This document shows positions 57,106 through 64,000 of a stretch of 64,000 nucleotides of DNA, piece after piece. Numbering within the stretch: position 1 is the stretch's first letter; each line of letters starts with the position of its first letter. Source of the stretch: Cellulomonas gelida. Lineage in GTDB: Bacteria; Actinomycetota; Actinomycetes; Actinomycetales; Cellulomonadaceae. The notes beneath the pieces were generated by a model, which worked only from the letters and a program-made list of their open reading frames with translations, made no database searches and was not told where the DNA came from. The position numbers and the translations under genes were made by a program. The stretch is taken from contig NZ_BJLQ01000003.1 in assembly GCF_006538725.1 (NCBI RefSeq), positions 208,045 through 272,044 on the forward strand, written 5' to 3'.

Positions 57106-57902
57106 GCGTGGACGAGCTGCGGGTGTGGGCCCCCGAGGGCCTGCGTGAGATCACCCCGGGCGACGACCTGGTCGCCCTGCTCGTCGACCTGCTCGTCGAC
57201 GACGCCCGTGCGCACCCCGACCGCGCGCTCGCGGACGGGGACCTGCTGGTGCTGACCTCGAAGGTCGTCTCCAAGGCCGAGGGCCGCGTGGTCGCGGCCG
57301 ACGACCGCGAGCAGGCGATCACCGCGGAGACCGTGCGCGTGGTCGCGACGCGCGAGCACGCCACGGGGGTCACGCGGATCGTCGAGAACCGGCTCGGGCT
57401 CGTCATGGCTGCGGCCGGGGTGGATGCGAGCAACACCCCCGAGGGCACCGTGCTGCTGCTGCCCCTCGACCCCGACGCGAGCGCCCGCGCGCTGCGTGCC
57501 GGGATCGCGGCGGCGTTCGGCGTGCGCGTGGGGGTGCTCATGACGGACACCGCCGGGCGGCCGTGGCGCGATGGCGTCACCGACATCGCGATCGGCGCCG
57601 CGGGCGTGCGCGTCCTGGACGACCTGCGGGGCGAGTCCGACTCGTTCGGCCGTCCGCTGACCATGACCGTGACGGCGGTGGCCGACGAGGTCGCGGCCGC
57701 CGCGGAGCTCGTCAAGGGCAAGGCCGCGGGCCGGCCGCTCGCCGTGGTCCGCGGGCTCGCGCAGCACGTGACCGACGAGGACGGGCCGGGCGCGCGCGTC
57801 CTGGTGCGCGTCGGCGAGCAGGACATGTTCCGTCAGGGCAGCGCGGAGGCGTACGCCCAGGGCTGGAAGGACGCCCTGGGCGAGCGGCCGTCCTCGTCGT
57901 GA
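57102..57902 (+). CDS. cofE: Coenzyme F420-0:L-glutamate ligase (CofE)
   Basis: A 266-aa ligase that adds gamma-glutamates to F420-0. Family motifs are [16 protein letters not shown] and [20 protein letters not shown], followed by [12 protein letters not shown]. Mycobacterial FbiB has an additional C-terminal nitroreductase domain, which is absent here, as in archaeal CofE. GTG 57102 overlaps the Fgd-like stop (GTGA), and its own stop overlaps the next GH3 gene, so three genes are coupled. Confidence 0.92.
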   Translation: MSVDELRVWAPEGLREITPGDDLVALLVDLLVDDARAHPDRALADGDLLVLTSKVVSKAEGRVVAADDREQAITAETVRVVATREHATGVTRIVENRLGLVMAAAGVDASNTPEGTVLLLPLDPDASARALRAGIAAAFGVRVGVLMTDTAGRPWRDGVTDIAIGAAGVRVLDDLRGESDSFGRPLTMTVTAVADEVAAAAELVKGKAAGRPLAVVRGLAQHVTDEDGPGARVLVRVGEQDMFRQGSAEAYAQGWKDALGERPSSS

Positions 57903-59116
57903 GCCGCGCGGAGCGCGTGGCCCTGGTCGTCGCGGTCGTGCTGGTCGCGGTGGCCGTCGGCGTGGGTGCGGTCGTGCTGGGCCAGGGGCGCGCGTCGTCG
58001 GCCGGGCCTTCGTCGGGCCTGCCCTCGTCGTCGCCCACCTCGACGCCGACGCCCGCTGCGAGCGCACCCGCGGCGAGCCCCACGCCCACGCCCGACGACG
58101 GCTGGACGCTCGAGCAGAAGGTCGGCCAGCTCTTCGTGGTCGGCGTCGACGTCAGCGGGCCCGCCGACGTCAGCCGCGAGGCGATCGAGCAGTACCACGT
58201 GGGGAACCTGTTCCTGCACGGCCGCAGCGCGGCCGGCATCGACGAGGTCCGCGCGCTCGTCGAGCGGTACACGGGTCTCGTCGGGCCGACCACGACGCAC
58301 GGCACGCCGATGCTGGTCTCGACCGACCAGGAGGGCGGCACGGTCCAGGTGCTGCGGGGCGACGGGTTCGACGACATCCCCGCCGCGACCGAGCAGGCGA
58401 CGTGGGACGTGGCCGAGCTGCGCGAGCGTGCCGCGGGGTGGGGCGCCCAGCTCGCCGCGGCCGGCGTCAACCTGGACCTCGCACCCGTGATGGACCTCGT
58501 GCCGCCCGGGACACAGGCCGACAACCCGCCCGTCGGCGCGCTGCAGCGCAACAACGGCACCACCGTCGACTCCGTCAGCACGCACGCGAACGCGTTCTCC
58601 GCGGGCCTGCGCGACTCCGGCGTCGCGGTCGCGATCAAGCACTTCCCGGGCCTCGGGCGGGTCACCGCGGACACCGACTCGTCCGCGGACGTGGTCGACG
58701 ACGTGACGACGCGAGACGACGAGCAGCTCGACGTGTTCCGCGCCGGGATCGACGCGGGCGCGCAGCTCGTCATGGTCTCGACCGCGGTCTACACGAAGCT
58801 CGACCCGGACCACCCGGCCGCCTTCTCGTCCACGGTCGTCACGGACCTGCTGCGCGGCGAGCTGGGTTTCGACGGGCTGGTCGTGACCGACGACCTGTCC
58901 GGCGCCGAGCAGGTGCACGCGTGGTCACCGGCCGACCGGGCGATCTCCGCGATCGATGCGGGGGTCGACCTCGTGCTCGTGTCCAAGGTGCCGGACGTCG
59001 CGCCGGAGATGGTGCAGGCGGTCGTCCACCAGGCACAGGTCGACGACGAGTTCCGCGCCGAGGTCGAGGCGGCGTGGCAGCGCGTGCTCTCCGCCAAGTC
59101 GTCGATGCTGGGCTGA
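57899..59116 (+). CDS. Secreted GH3-family hydrolase (NagZ-like)
   Basis: A 405-aa cell-surface protein: N-terminal membrane anchor ([20 protein letters not shown]), a Ser/Thr/Pro linker of ~40 residues, then a GH3 barrel. The nucleophile Asp lies in [14 protein letters not shown]. The NagZ motif KHFPGHG is KHFPGLG here, and the loop that carries the acid/base His in NagZ reads [12 protein letters not shown], with Ser at that place. So it may be a modified peptidoglycan or glycan hydrolase with different mechanism, as in other actinobacterial members. GTG overlaps cofE (GTGA), an odd pairing. Confidence 0.85.
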   Translation: MSRAERVALVVAVVLVAVAVGVGAVVLGQGRASSAGPSSGLPSSSPTSTPTPAASAPAASPTPTPDDGWTLEQKVGQLFVVGVDVSGPADVSREAIEQYHVGNLFLHGRSAAGIDEVRALVERYTGLVGPTTTHGTPMLVSTDQEGGTVQVLRGDGFDDIPAATEQATWDVAELRERAAGWGAQLAAAGVNLDLAPVMDLVPPGTQADNPPVGALQRNNGTTVDSVSTHANAFSAGLRDSGVAVAIKHFPGLGRVTADTDSSADVVDDVTTRDDEQLDVFRAGIDAGAQLVMVSTAVYTKLDPDHPAAFSSTVVTDLLRGELGFDGLVVTDDLSGAEQVHAWSPADRAISAIDAGVDLVLVSKVPDVAPEMVQAVVHQAQVDDEFRAEVEAAWQRVLSAKSSMLG

Positions 59117-59119
59117 GCC

Positions 59120-59629
59120 TCAGCCCTCGACGCGGGCGATCGTCGTGGCGTCGGCGAAGGCCACCGGCTCGCCCGGCGCCTCGCAGTACACGATCAACGA
59201 GCCGACCTTGCCCTGCGCGTCGGACTGCGCCAGCGGGACTGCGGCGTCGTCGACGACTCCCTGCGCGGTGAACGAGTCGCCGGCCGCGGGGTCGGCGTGG
59301 AGCGTGACGCCCGTCGACAAGGTCACGACGTACCGGCCGTTGCCGGTGCCGCCCTCGCCCTCGTCGACCACGGTCGTGCCGTCCGGCCACAGCGGGTGCC
59401 GTTCGACGCCGTCGACCAGGACGTTGACGCAGCCGTTCTCGTGCAGCACGAGCCGGCCGGTGATCGGGGCGGGCTCCGCCGTGAAGTGCCCCGCGCCGTC
59501 GTCGGGCAGGTCGCTCACCTCGACGTGCCCGTAGCCCGCGGTGTCGTCCTCGTCGGCGCCGCACGCGCCCAGGGCGGCCGTGGCAGCGAGGACGCCGACG
59601 ACGGTGAGGGCGGCGAGTCGCGGCGCCAT
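59120..59629 (-). CDS. Lipoprotein of unknown function
   Basis: A 169-aa lipoprotein with signal ALTVVGVLAATAALGAC and lipid Cys23. The mature part is acidic, beta-rich, with a Cys pair (ENGCVNV, IVYCEAP), similar to small actinobacterial surface proteins. It follows the HhH-GPD gene by 1 bp, so it is probably co-transcribed. Its stop is 3 bp from that of the convergent GH3 gene. Confidence 0.7.
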   Translation of the reverse strand: MAPRLAALTVVGVLAATAALGACGADEDDTAGYGHVEVSDLPDDGAGHFTAEPAPITGRLVLHENGCVNVLVDGVERHPLWPDGTTVVDEGEGGTGNGRYVVTLSTGVTLHADPAAGDSFTAQGVVDDAAVPLAQSDAQGKVGSLIVYCEAPGEPVAFADATTIARVEG

Positions 59630-59630
59630 C

Positions 59631-60209
59631 TCAGCGCGCCTTCGCGGCGGCCTTGGCGGCCTTCTTCGTCTCGCGCACCAGCTGCAGCGAGGTCGCGTCG
59701 GTCACATCCGCGATCGAGCGACGCGAACCGTCCTCGCCGTAGGAGCCCGCCGCCTCGCGCCAGCCCGCGGGCTGGACGCCGCGCTGCTTGCCGAGCAGCG
59801 CGAGGAAGATCCGCGCCTTCTGCTCGCCGAACCCGGGCAGGGCCTTGAGCCGCTTGAGCACCGTCGCGCCGTCCGGGTCGTCCTGCGTCCAGATCCGGGT
59901 GACGTCGCCGTCGTAGTCCTCCACCACCGCGCGCGCGACGGCCTGGATGCGTCCCGCCATCGAGCCGGGATAGCGGTGCACCGCCGGGGGCGTGGCGCAC
60001 AGCGCCGAGAACTCGTCGGGGTCGGCGTGCGCAATCGCCTCGGGCGAGAGCGTGCCGAGCCGGTCGAGGATCTTCGCCGGCCCCGCGAACGCGGCCTCCA
60101 TCGGGTACTGCTGATCCAGCAGCATCCCGAGCAGGAGGGCGAACGGGTCGTCGTCGAGCAGCTGGTCCGCGGCGGCGTCGCCGGTCATCCAGAGCGTCAT
60201 GCGGCCCAT
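59631..60209 (-). CDS. HhH-GPD-type base excision DNA glycosylase
   Basis: A 192-aa protein with the helix-hairpin-helix (LKALPGFGEQKARIFLALLG) and a LLLGMLLDQQYPMEAAFAGP N-terminal helix typical of actinobacterial HhH-GPD repair proteins. The expected catalytic Asp region after the hairpin is only loosely conserved (DVTDATSL). It ends in a Lys/Ala-rich tail. Start ATG 60209 or 60200. Damage substrate unknown. Confidence 0.85.
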   Translation of the reverse strand: MGRMTLWMTGDAAADQLLDDDPFALLLGMLLDQQYPMEAAFAGPAKILDRLGTLSPEAIAHADPDEFSALCATPPAVHRYPGSMAGRIQAVARAVVEDYDGDVTRIWTQDDPDGATVLKRLKALPGFGEQKARIFLALLGKQRGVQPAGWREAAGSYGEDGSRRSIADVTDATSLQLVRETKKAAKAAAKAR

Positions 60210-60252
60210 TGTCGCCCGGCGGTCGTCGCGGTGTCCCGGATATGCGAGCCCG

Positions 60253-61047
60253 TCACGCGGGCGGGTCGCCGGTGCCGCCGGTCAGGGCGATCACCGGGCG
60301 GCCCGTGCGGGGGTGCGTCAGGACCACGGCGTCGACGTCGTAGACCTCGCGCAGCAGCGCCGGGGTCAGGACGTCGCGCGGGGGCCCCGCCGCGACGAGG
60401 CGACCCTCGGACAGTACGAGGACGTGGCTGCAGAAGGCTGCGGCGAGGTTGAGGTCGTGCAGCGCCGCGACGGTCGTGATGCCCAGGTCGCGGACGAACG
60501 CGAGCAGCGAGAGCTGGGCGGACACGTCGAGATGGTTCGTCGGCTCGTCGAGCAGCAGGAGCTCGGGCTGCTGGGCGAGAGCGCGCGCGATGTGCACGCG
60601 CTGGCGCTCGCCGCCGGACAAGGTCGACCACGCGCGCTCGGCGAGGTGCTCGGCGGTCGCGGCCGCCAGGGCCCGGTCGACCGCGGCGTCGTCGGGGTCG
60701 GAGCCCCACAGGGTGCGGAACGGGATCCGGCCGAGTGCGACGACCTCGCGCACCGTCAGCGGGACGGTCGCGCTGGACTCCTGCTCGAGCAGGGCCACGC
60801 GGCGCGCGCGGTGCCGACGGTCGAGCGCGTGCACGGGGACCTGCGCGCCCGCCTCGTCGTCCGCGACCAGCACCGCGCCCGCATCGGGCGGCAGGATCCC
60901 CGCGACGAGCCGCAGCAGCGTCGTCTTGCCCGCGCCGTTGGGCCCGAGGAGCCCGGTCAGCGCGCCGGCCGGGGGAGTCGCGTCGACCCCGTCGACCACC
61001 CACCGCCCGCCCAGGCGCGCGCCGACCCCGGCGATCGTCAGCTCCAC
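60253..61047 (-). CDS. ABC transporter ATP-binding protein (siderophore/haem/cobalamin type)
   Basis: A 264-aa FecE/BtuD-like ATPase. Walker A is GLLGPNGAGKTTLLRL, signature STLSGGERQRVHIARALAQQ, Walker B LLLLDEPTNHLDVS, His switch ALHDLNLAAAF. GTG 61047 overlaps the permease stop by 10 bp. Third gene of a three-gene importer operon (binding protein, permease, ATPase). The cargo cannot be told apart from sequence. Confidence 0.93.
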   Translation of the reverse strand: MELTIAGVGARLGGRWVVDGVDATPPAGALTGLLGPNGAGKTTLLRLVAGILPPDAGAVLVADDEAGAQVPVHALDRRHRARRVALLEQESSATVPLTVREVVALGRIPFRTLWGSDPDDAAVDRALAAATAEHLAERAWSTLSGGERQRVHIARALAQQPELLLLDEPTNHLDVSAQLSLLAFVRDLGITTVAALHDLNLAAAFCSHVLVLSEGRLVAAGPPRDVLTPALLREVYDVDAVVLTHPRTGRPVIALTGGTGDPPA

Positions 61048-62186
61048 GCCGCACCCCTGCCGCGCCGCAGGATCAGGGCGAACACCGGCACGCCGACGAG
61101 CGCGGTGACGATGCCCACGGGGATCTCGCGTGGCGCGAAGACCGTGCGCGCGAGCGTGTCGGCCCAGATGAGGAACACACCGCCCGTGACGGCCGCCACC
61201 GGGAGCAGGCGACGGTGGGCCGGCCCGGTCAGCACCGAGACCGCGTGCGGCAGCACGAGTCCGACGAACCCGATGGCCCCGCTCACGGCGACGAGCGCGC
61301 CCGTGAGCAGCGCGACGAGGGTCATGAGCGTCCACCGGGTGCGGTCGACGTCGATCCCGAGCGCGGCGGCCGCGGTGTCGCCGAACGTGAACGCGTCGAG
61401 CCGCGTCGCCGTCGCCACGAGCACGCTCCCGACGACGAGCAGCGCGCCGCCCGCGATGGCGACCGACGACCAGGTGGTCCCCGCGAGCGAGCCCATGAGC
61501 CACGAGAGGATCTCGCGGTAGGAGTCACCGGTCGCGGTCCAGAAGATGACGAACGACGTCGCGGCCGCCGCGAGCTGGGAGACCGCGAGCCCCGCGAGCA
61601 CCGCGCGCGTGGGCGTCACGGCCCCTCCGGTGCGGGCGAGCGCGAGCGTCGCGACGAGCGCGGAGATCGCGCCGACGAACGCCGCGACCGGCAGGAGCAC
61701 GGCCACGCCCAGCACGAGCACCGCGACCGCGCCGAGCGACGCGCCCGACGACAGCCCCAGCAGGTACGGGTCGGCGAGCGGGTTGCGCGTGAGGGACTGC
61801 ATGACCGCTCCGGCCGCCGCGAGCCCGGCGCCCACAGCCGCCGCGGTGAGGACGCGCGGCAGCCGCAGGTCCCACACGATCGCGTCGTGCAGCGGCGGCA
61901 CGTCGCCGACGAGGCCGAGGTGGTGGCCCACGACGCGCGCGACCTCGCGCACGCCGAGGTCCGCGGGGCCGATCGTGACGGCGACGAGCAGGCTCACGAC
62001 CAGCGCGGCCCCACCCAGGCCCAGCAGCAGCGCGAGCGACGGTCGGCGCACGGGCGCCGCGCGGTCGTCGTCCCGCGCGGGACGGCTCGACCCGGCGGGG
62101 CGACCGGTGAGCGGCGCCGTGGCGTCGGCGGCGCGGCGGTCCGTCGGCTCCTCGGCGGCACGGCCGCCCGGGTGGTTCGAGGGCAC
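61038..62186 (-). CDS. ABC transporter permease, FecCD family
   Basis: A 382-aa ten-helix permease for siderophores, haem or cobalamin (LPRVLTAAAVGAGLAAAGAV then MQSLTRNPLADPYLLGLSSG, a hallmark block; GAIGFVGLVLPHAVSVLTGP and APREIPVGIVTALVGVPVFA). The first ~50 residues are a polar, Arg/Pro-rich cytoplasmic leader of unusual length. GTG 62186 is 8 bp after the binding protein stop and has GGGAGG about 12 nt upstream. Only one permease is present, so it works as a homodimer. Confidence 0.93.
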   Translation of the reverse strand: MPSNHPGGRAAEEPTDRRAADATAPLTGRPAGSSRPARDDDRAAPVRRPSLALLLGLGGAALVVSLLVAVTIGPADLGVREVARVVGHHLGLVGDVPPLHDAIVWDLRLPRVLTAAAVGAGLAAAGAVMQSLTRNPLADPYLLGLSSGASLGAVAVLVLGVAVLLPVAAFVGAISALVATLALARTGGAVTPTRAVLAGLAVSQLAAAATSFVIFWTATGDSYREILSWLMGSLAGTTWSSVAIAGGALLVVGSVLVATATRLDAFTFGDTAAAALGIDVDRTRWTLMTLVALLTGALVAVSGAIGFVGLVLPHAVSVLTGPAHRRLLPVAAVTGGVFLIWADTLARTVFAPREIPVGIVTALVGVPVFALILRRGRGAAWS

Positions 62187-62194
62187 GCGGCGGC

Positions 62195-63337
62195 TCAGCC
62201 TCCCAGCGCCGTGACCTGGGCGACCAGGTCCGCCACGGTGTCCGCGTTGCGCACGCCCGCCTCGGTGGCGGCGAACGGGACGACGACGTAGCGCTCGTTC
62301 TTCACCGCATCGAGGGCGGCCGTCGCGGGGTTGGCCGCGAGCGCCGCCTTCTTGTTCTCGGCCGTGTTCCACACCGAGTCGACGAGGACCAGCAGGTCGG
62401 GGTTCGCCGCGACGACCTCCTCCCAGCCGACCGACGTCCAGGTGTCCTGCACGCCCGCGAACACGTTCGTCAGGCCCGCGGCGCTGAGCAGCATCTGCGG
62501 GGCACCGATGCCCGCGCCGACGAACGGCGTGTCCGTGCCCGACGACCACCACACGACGCTCTGCCCCGCGAGCGGCTCGACGCCGTCGAGCGTCTTCTGC
62601 TGCTGCGCGACGACCTGCTCGGCCGCGGCCGGCTCGCCCAGCACGGCCCCGGCCTCCCGGATCTCGGAGAACACGTCGTCGAACGTCAGCGGGTCGGGCT
62701 GGTACCCCGGCTCCTTGCACGCCGACGGCGAGACATACGTCGCGATGCCGTAGCCCGCGAGCGCGTCACGCTCGCCGACGCCGTCCGCCGAGAAGTTCGA
62801 CTCCCACCCGCCGTAGACGAAGTCCGGCTCGACGGCGAGCAGCGCCTCCTGGCCGGGCACCTTCTCGGAGATCACGGGCACGTCGGCGAGGGCGGCGGCG
62901 AGCTCCTGCGGGGGCGGGCCGTCGCTGAAGGCGGTCCCGACGAGGCGGTCGGCCGCGCCGAGCGCCGCGACCATCTCGGCGGTCGAGGACTTGATCGTGA
63001 CGATCCGCTCGGGCGGTGCGTCCAGCGTCACGAGGGTCCCGCAGTTGTCCACGGTGAGGGGGAAGGCCGCCGCCGGAGGGTTCGTGCTCGCGGTCGCGGC
63101 GGGTGTGCTGGCGGCCGGGGTCCCGGGCGACGCGGGCGCGTCGCCGGCGCAGGCCGCGAGCGCGAGCACCGGGACGACGACGAGCGGGACGAGGGCGGCC
63201 CGCAGCGCGCGGGCGCGGCCCGACGCACGCCGGTCGGCGCGCTCGAACGCGGGCCGGCCGTGCTCGGGCTGGCGGTGCTCGGCCAGGCGGTGTGCGGGGT
63301 GCCGGTGTGCGGGGTGCCGGTCGGCGGGCGTGGGCAT
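62195..63337 (-). CDS. ABC transporter substrate-binding lipoprotein (FecB/BtuF-like)
   Basis: A 380-aa exported binding protein. The lipobox is VVVPVLALAACAGD, then a linker and the two-lobed helical-backbone fold (RIVTIKSSTAEMVAALGAAD; DPLTFDDVFSEIREAGAVLG; LVLVDSVWNTAENKKAALAA). It begins with ~45 residues before the signal, rich in His (ADRHPAHRHPAHRLAEHRQP), which is unusual for a lipoprotein. ATG 63337 has GGAGG 4 nt upstream, so the extension is probably real. Cargo may be an iron-siderophore, haem or cobalamin. Confidence 0.9.
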   Translation of the reverse strand: MPTPADRHPAHRHPAHRLAEHRQPEHGRPAFERADRRASGRARALRAALVPLVVVPVLALAACAGDAPASPGTPAASTPAATASTNPPAAAFPLTVDNCGTLVTLDAPPERIVTIKSSTAEMVAALGAADRLVGTAFSDGPPPQELAAALADVPVISEKVPGQEALLAVEPDFVYGGWESNFSADGVGERDALAGYGIATYVSPSACKEPGYQPDPLTFDDVFSEIREAGAVLGEPAAAEQVVAQQQKTLDGVEPLAGQSVVWWSSGTDTPFVGAGIGAPQMLLSAAGLTNVFAGVQDTWTSVGWEEVVAANPDLLVLVDSVWNTAENKKAALAANPATAALDAVKNERYVVVPFAATEAGVRNADTVADLVAQVTALGG

Positions 63338-63446
63338 CGGTCCTCCGGGTGTGCTCGACGCACCGCGCACGCCGTCGGGCGCGGAGAGGGGCGGGGTGTC
63401 GGCGCACGTCGCGTCGTGGAGGACCGTCCCAGTCCGGGGCGGCGCG

Positions 63447-63470
63447 ACCTGGTCGAACGTCCGACCAGGT
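63447..63470. promoter_or_regulatory. 24-bp operator-like palindrome before the ABC importer operon
   Basis: ACCTGGTCG-AACGTC-CGACCAGGT: two perfect 9-bp arms about a 6-bp centre. It sits 10 bp downstream of a TAGGGT -10 box on the - strand, over the expected transcription start. This suits repression by a dimeric regulator such as a TetR-type protein. Confidence 0.65.
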
Positions 63471-63480
63471 TCCGCCGGTC

Positions 63481-63486
63481 ACCCTA
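63481..63486 (-). promoter_or_regulatory. -10 box of the ABC importer operon
   Basis: TAGGGT on the - strand (ACCCTA on +), about 145 bp upstream of the binding-protein start. No clear -35 box. Confidence 0.45.
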
Positions 63487-63587
63487 AGGACGCGCCCCCA
63501 CCCCACGCAAACCCCCCGAGACCCCCGCGCTCGTGCGCCAGCCCCGCGCACGCCCCGCCACGCGCCGCCTCTCGTCCAGCCCGCGCC

Positions 63588-63731
63588 TGCTCCGGCTTCG
63601 AGTGTCCGCGGCGCGATCATCCGCTGGGTCGTGGCTGGGGGTGGGGTTGAGGTTGTGGTTGCTCCGGCTTCGAGTGTCCGCGGCCTGAGTGGGTGCTGGG
63701 TCGTGGCTGGGGGGTGGGACGGGAGGGGTGG
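63588..63731. repeat. 72-bp imperfect tandem duplication in intergenic space
   Basis: Two copies start at 63588 and 63660. They share a 25-bp identical left block (TGCTCCGGCTTCGAGTGTCC then GCGGC) and a 19-bp right block (GCTGGGTCGTGGCTGGGGG), both at 72-bp spacing, with a diverged middle. The region is G/T-rich on the + strand, unlike flanking coding DNA. No reading frame of note. The rest of 63338-63854 holds the ABC operon promoter, a C-rich tract and, near 63777, a TAGCGT box for the next gene. Confidence 0.75.
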
Positions 63732-63854
63732 GACGGGGAGGGGTCGGAGGAGTGCTCGGTGGGGGTGCTGGGGTCGTAGCGTGGCCCCCGGGCGGGCGCG
63801 AGCCGTGGGTCGCGCGCCGCCTCGCATCCGCGTCGAGACCTCAGGAGCCACGTC

Positions 63855-64000
63855 ATGACCAGCACTCGCCGCCGCGCCGTCGTCACGGGCGCGTCGTCCG
63901 GCATCGGCGCAGCGACCGTCCGGCGGTTGCGTGCCGACGGGTGGGACGTCGTCGCGGCGGCCCGGCGCGGCGACCGGCTCGAGGAGCTCGCTGCCGAGAC
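63855..64000 (+). CDS. Short-chain dehydrogenase/reductase, cut by the window edge
   Basis: The first 48 codons of an [23 protein letters not shown] is the NAD(P)-binding Gly motif (TGxxxGIG), with [11 protein letters not shown] next, where Arg residues after the second strand suggest NADPH. ATG 63855 has AGGAG 7 nt upstream. The Tyr-x-x-x-Lys active site lies outside the window. Confidence 0.88.
   Translation, partial: MTSTRRRAVVTGASSGIGAATVRRLRADGWDVVAAARRGDRLEELAAE

Noticed and set aside
63338..63480. Cobalamin riboswitch upstream of the ABC importer
   Set aside because: I looked for the conserved B12-box and GCCACTG-type core on the - strand and did not find them; the palindrome over the start explains the structure better.

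Overview
This 64-kb window is high-GC chromosomal DNA from an actinobacterium. GC-rich third codon positions, frequent GTG starts, TANNNT-type -10 boxes, two coenzyme-F420-type enzymes plus a CofE ligase, a mycothiol-type nitroreductase relative, an Eis-type acetyltransferase, and a trigger factor-clpP1-clpP2-clpX block all point that way. The gene mix suggests Micrococcales, probably Cellulomonadaceae. The genus is an inference, since no rRNA gene is present. Genes are densely packed on both strands and many are coupled by ATGA or GTGA overlaps. I see no prophage, CRISPR array or intact insertion sequence. The window is mostly core or near-core chromosome with a few accessory islands.

Layout. 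1-9.2 kb: a truncated MMPL transporter, acyl-CoA thioesterase, truncated haemoglobin, PTS enzyme I diverging from free-standing EIIB and EIIA proteins, an MscS channel coupled to a prolyl oligopeptidase. 9.3-25.4 kb: 4-alpha-glucanotransferase, aminopeptidase N, a DsbA-fold nitroreductase relative, an M13 peptidase, RpiB, Eis, an alkyltransferase-like protein, an F420-type oxidoreductase, a GntR/DUF1648 pair, a Nudix hydrolase, and the cysK-cysE operon preceded by a short cysteine-rich leader peptide. 25.6-33.4 kb: a DNA polymerase A-like protein, a GDSL hydrolase, tRNA-Pro, a frameshifted LuxR/AAA regulator with a small coupled upstream gene, an AAA ATPase and a DUF1801 protein.

33.5-38.4 kb: a secreted protein, then a three-gene overlapping operon (acyl-CoA dehydrogenase-like protein, PIG-L deacetylase fused to a methyltransferase, family 2 glycosyltransferase) that looks like a small uncharacterised biosynthetic unit. 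38.4-50.5 kb: tRNA-Gly, tig, clpP1, clpP2, clpX, chorismate mutase, a bacterial eRF1-like protein, a PilZ protein, a fatty acyl-CoA ligase and valS. 51.2-54.3 kb: a coupled four-gene operon encoding a small WXG100-like protein, a large WXG protein with a papain/C39-like C-terminal domain, and two lipoproteins; it is a candidate type VII secretion substrate module with possible immunity partners. 55-64 kb: an EamA transporter, a coupled trio (F420-dependent dehydrogenase-like, CofE, secreted GH3 hydrolase), a DNA glycosylase, an iron/cobalamin-type ABC importer with a candidate operator over its promoter, a 72-bp duplicated intergenic repeat, and the start of a short-chain dehydrogenase.

The observations most worth following are the cysteine leader/attenuator before cysK, the WXG/papain-like/lipoprotein operon, the acyl-CoA dehydrogenase/PIG-L-methyltransferase/GT2 cluster, the frameshift in the LuxR regulator, and the operator-like palindromes before the ABC importer, clpX and the GntR gene.
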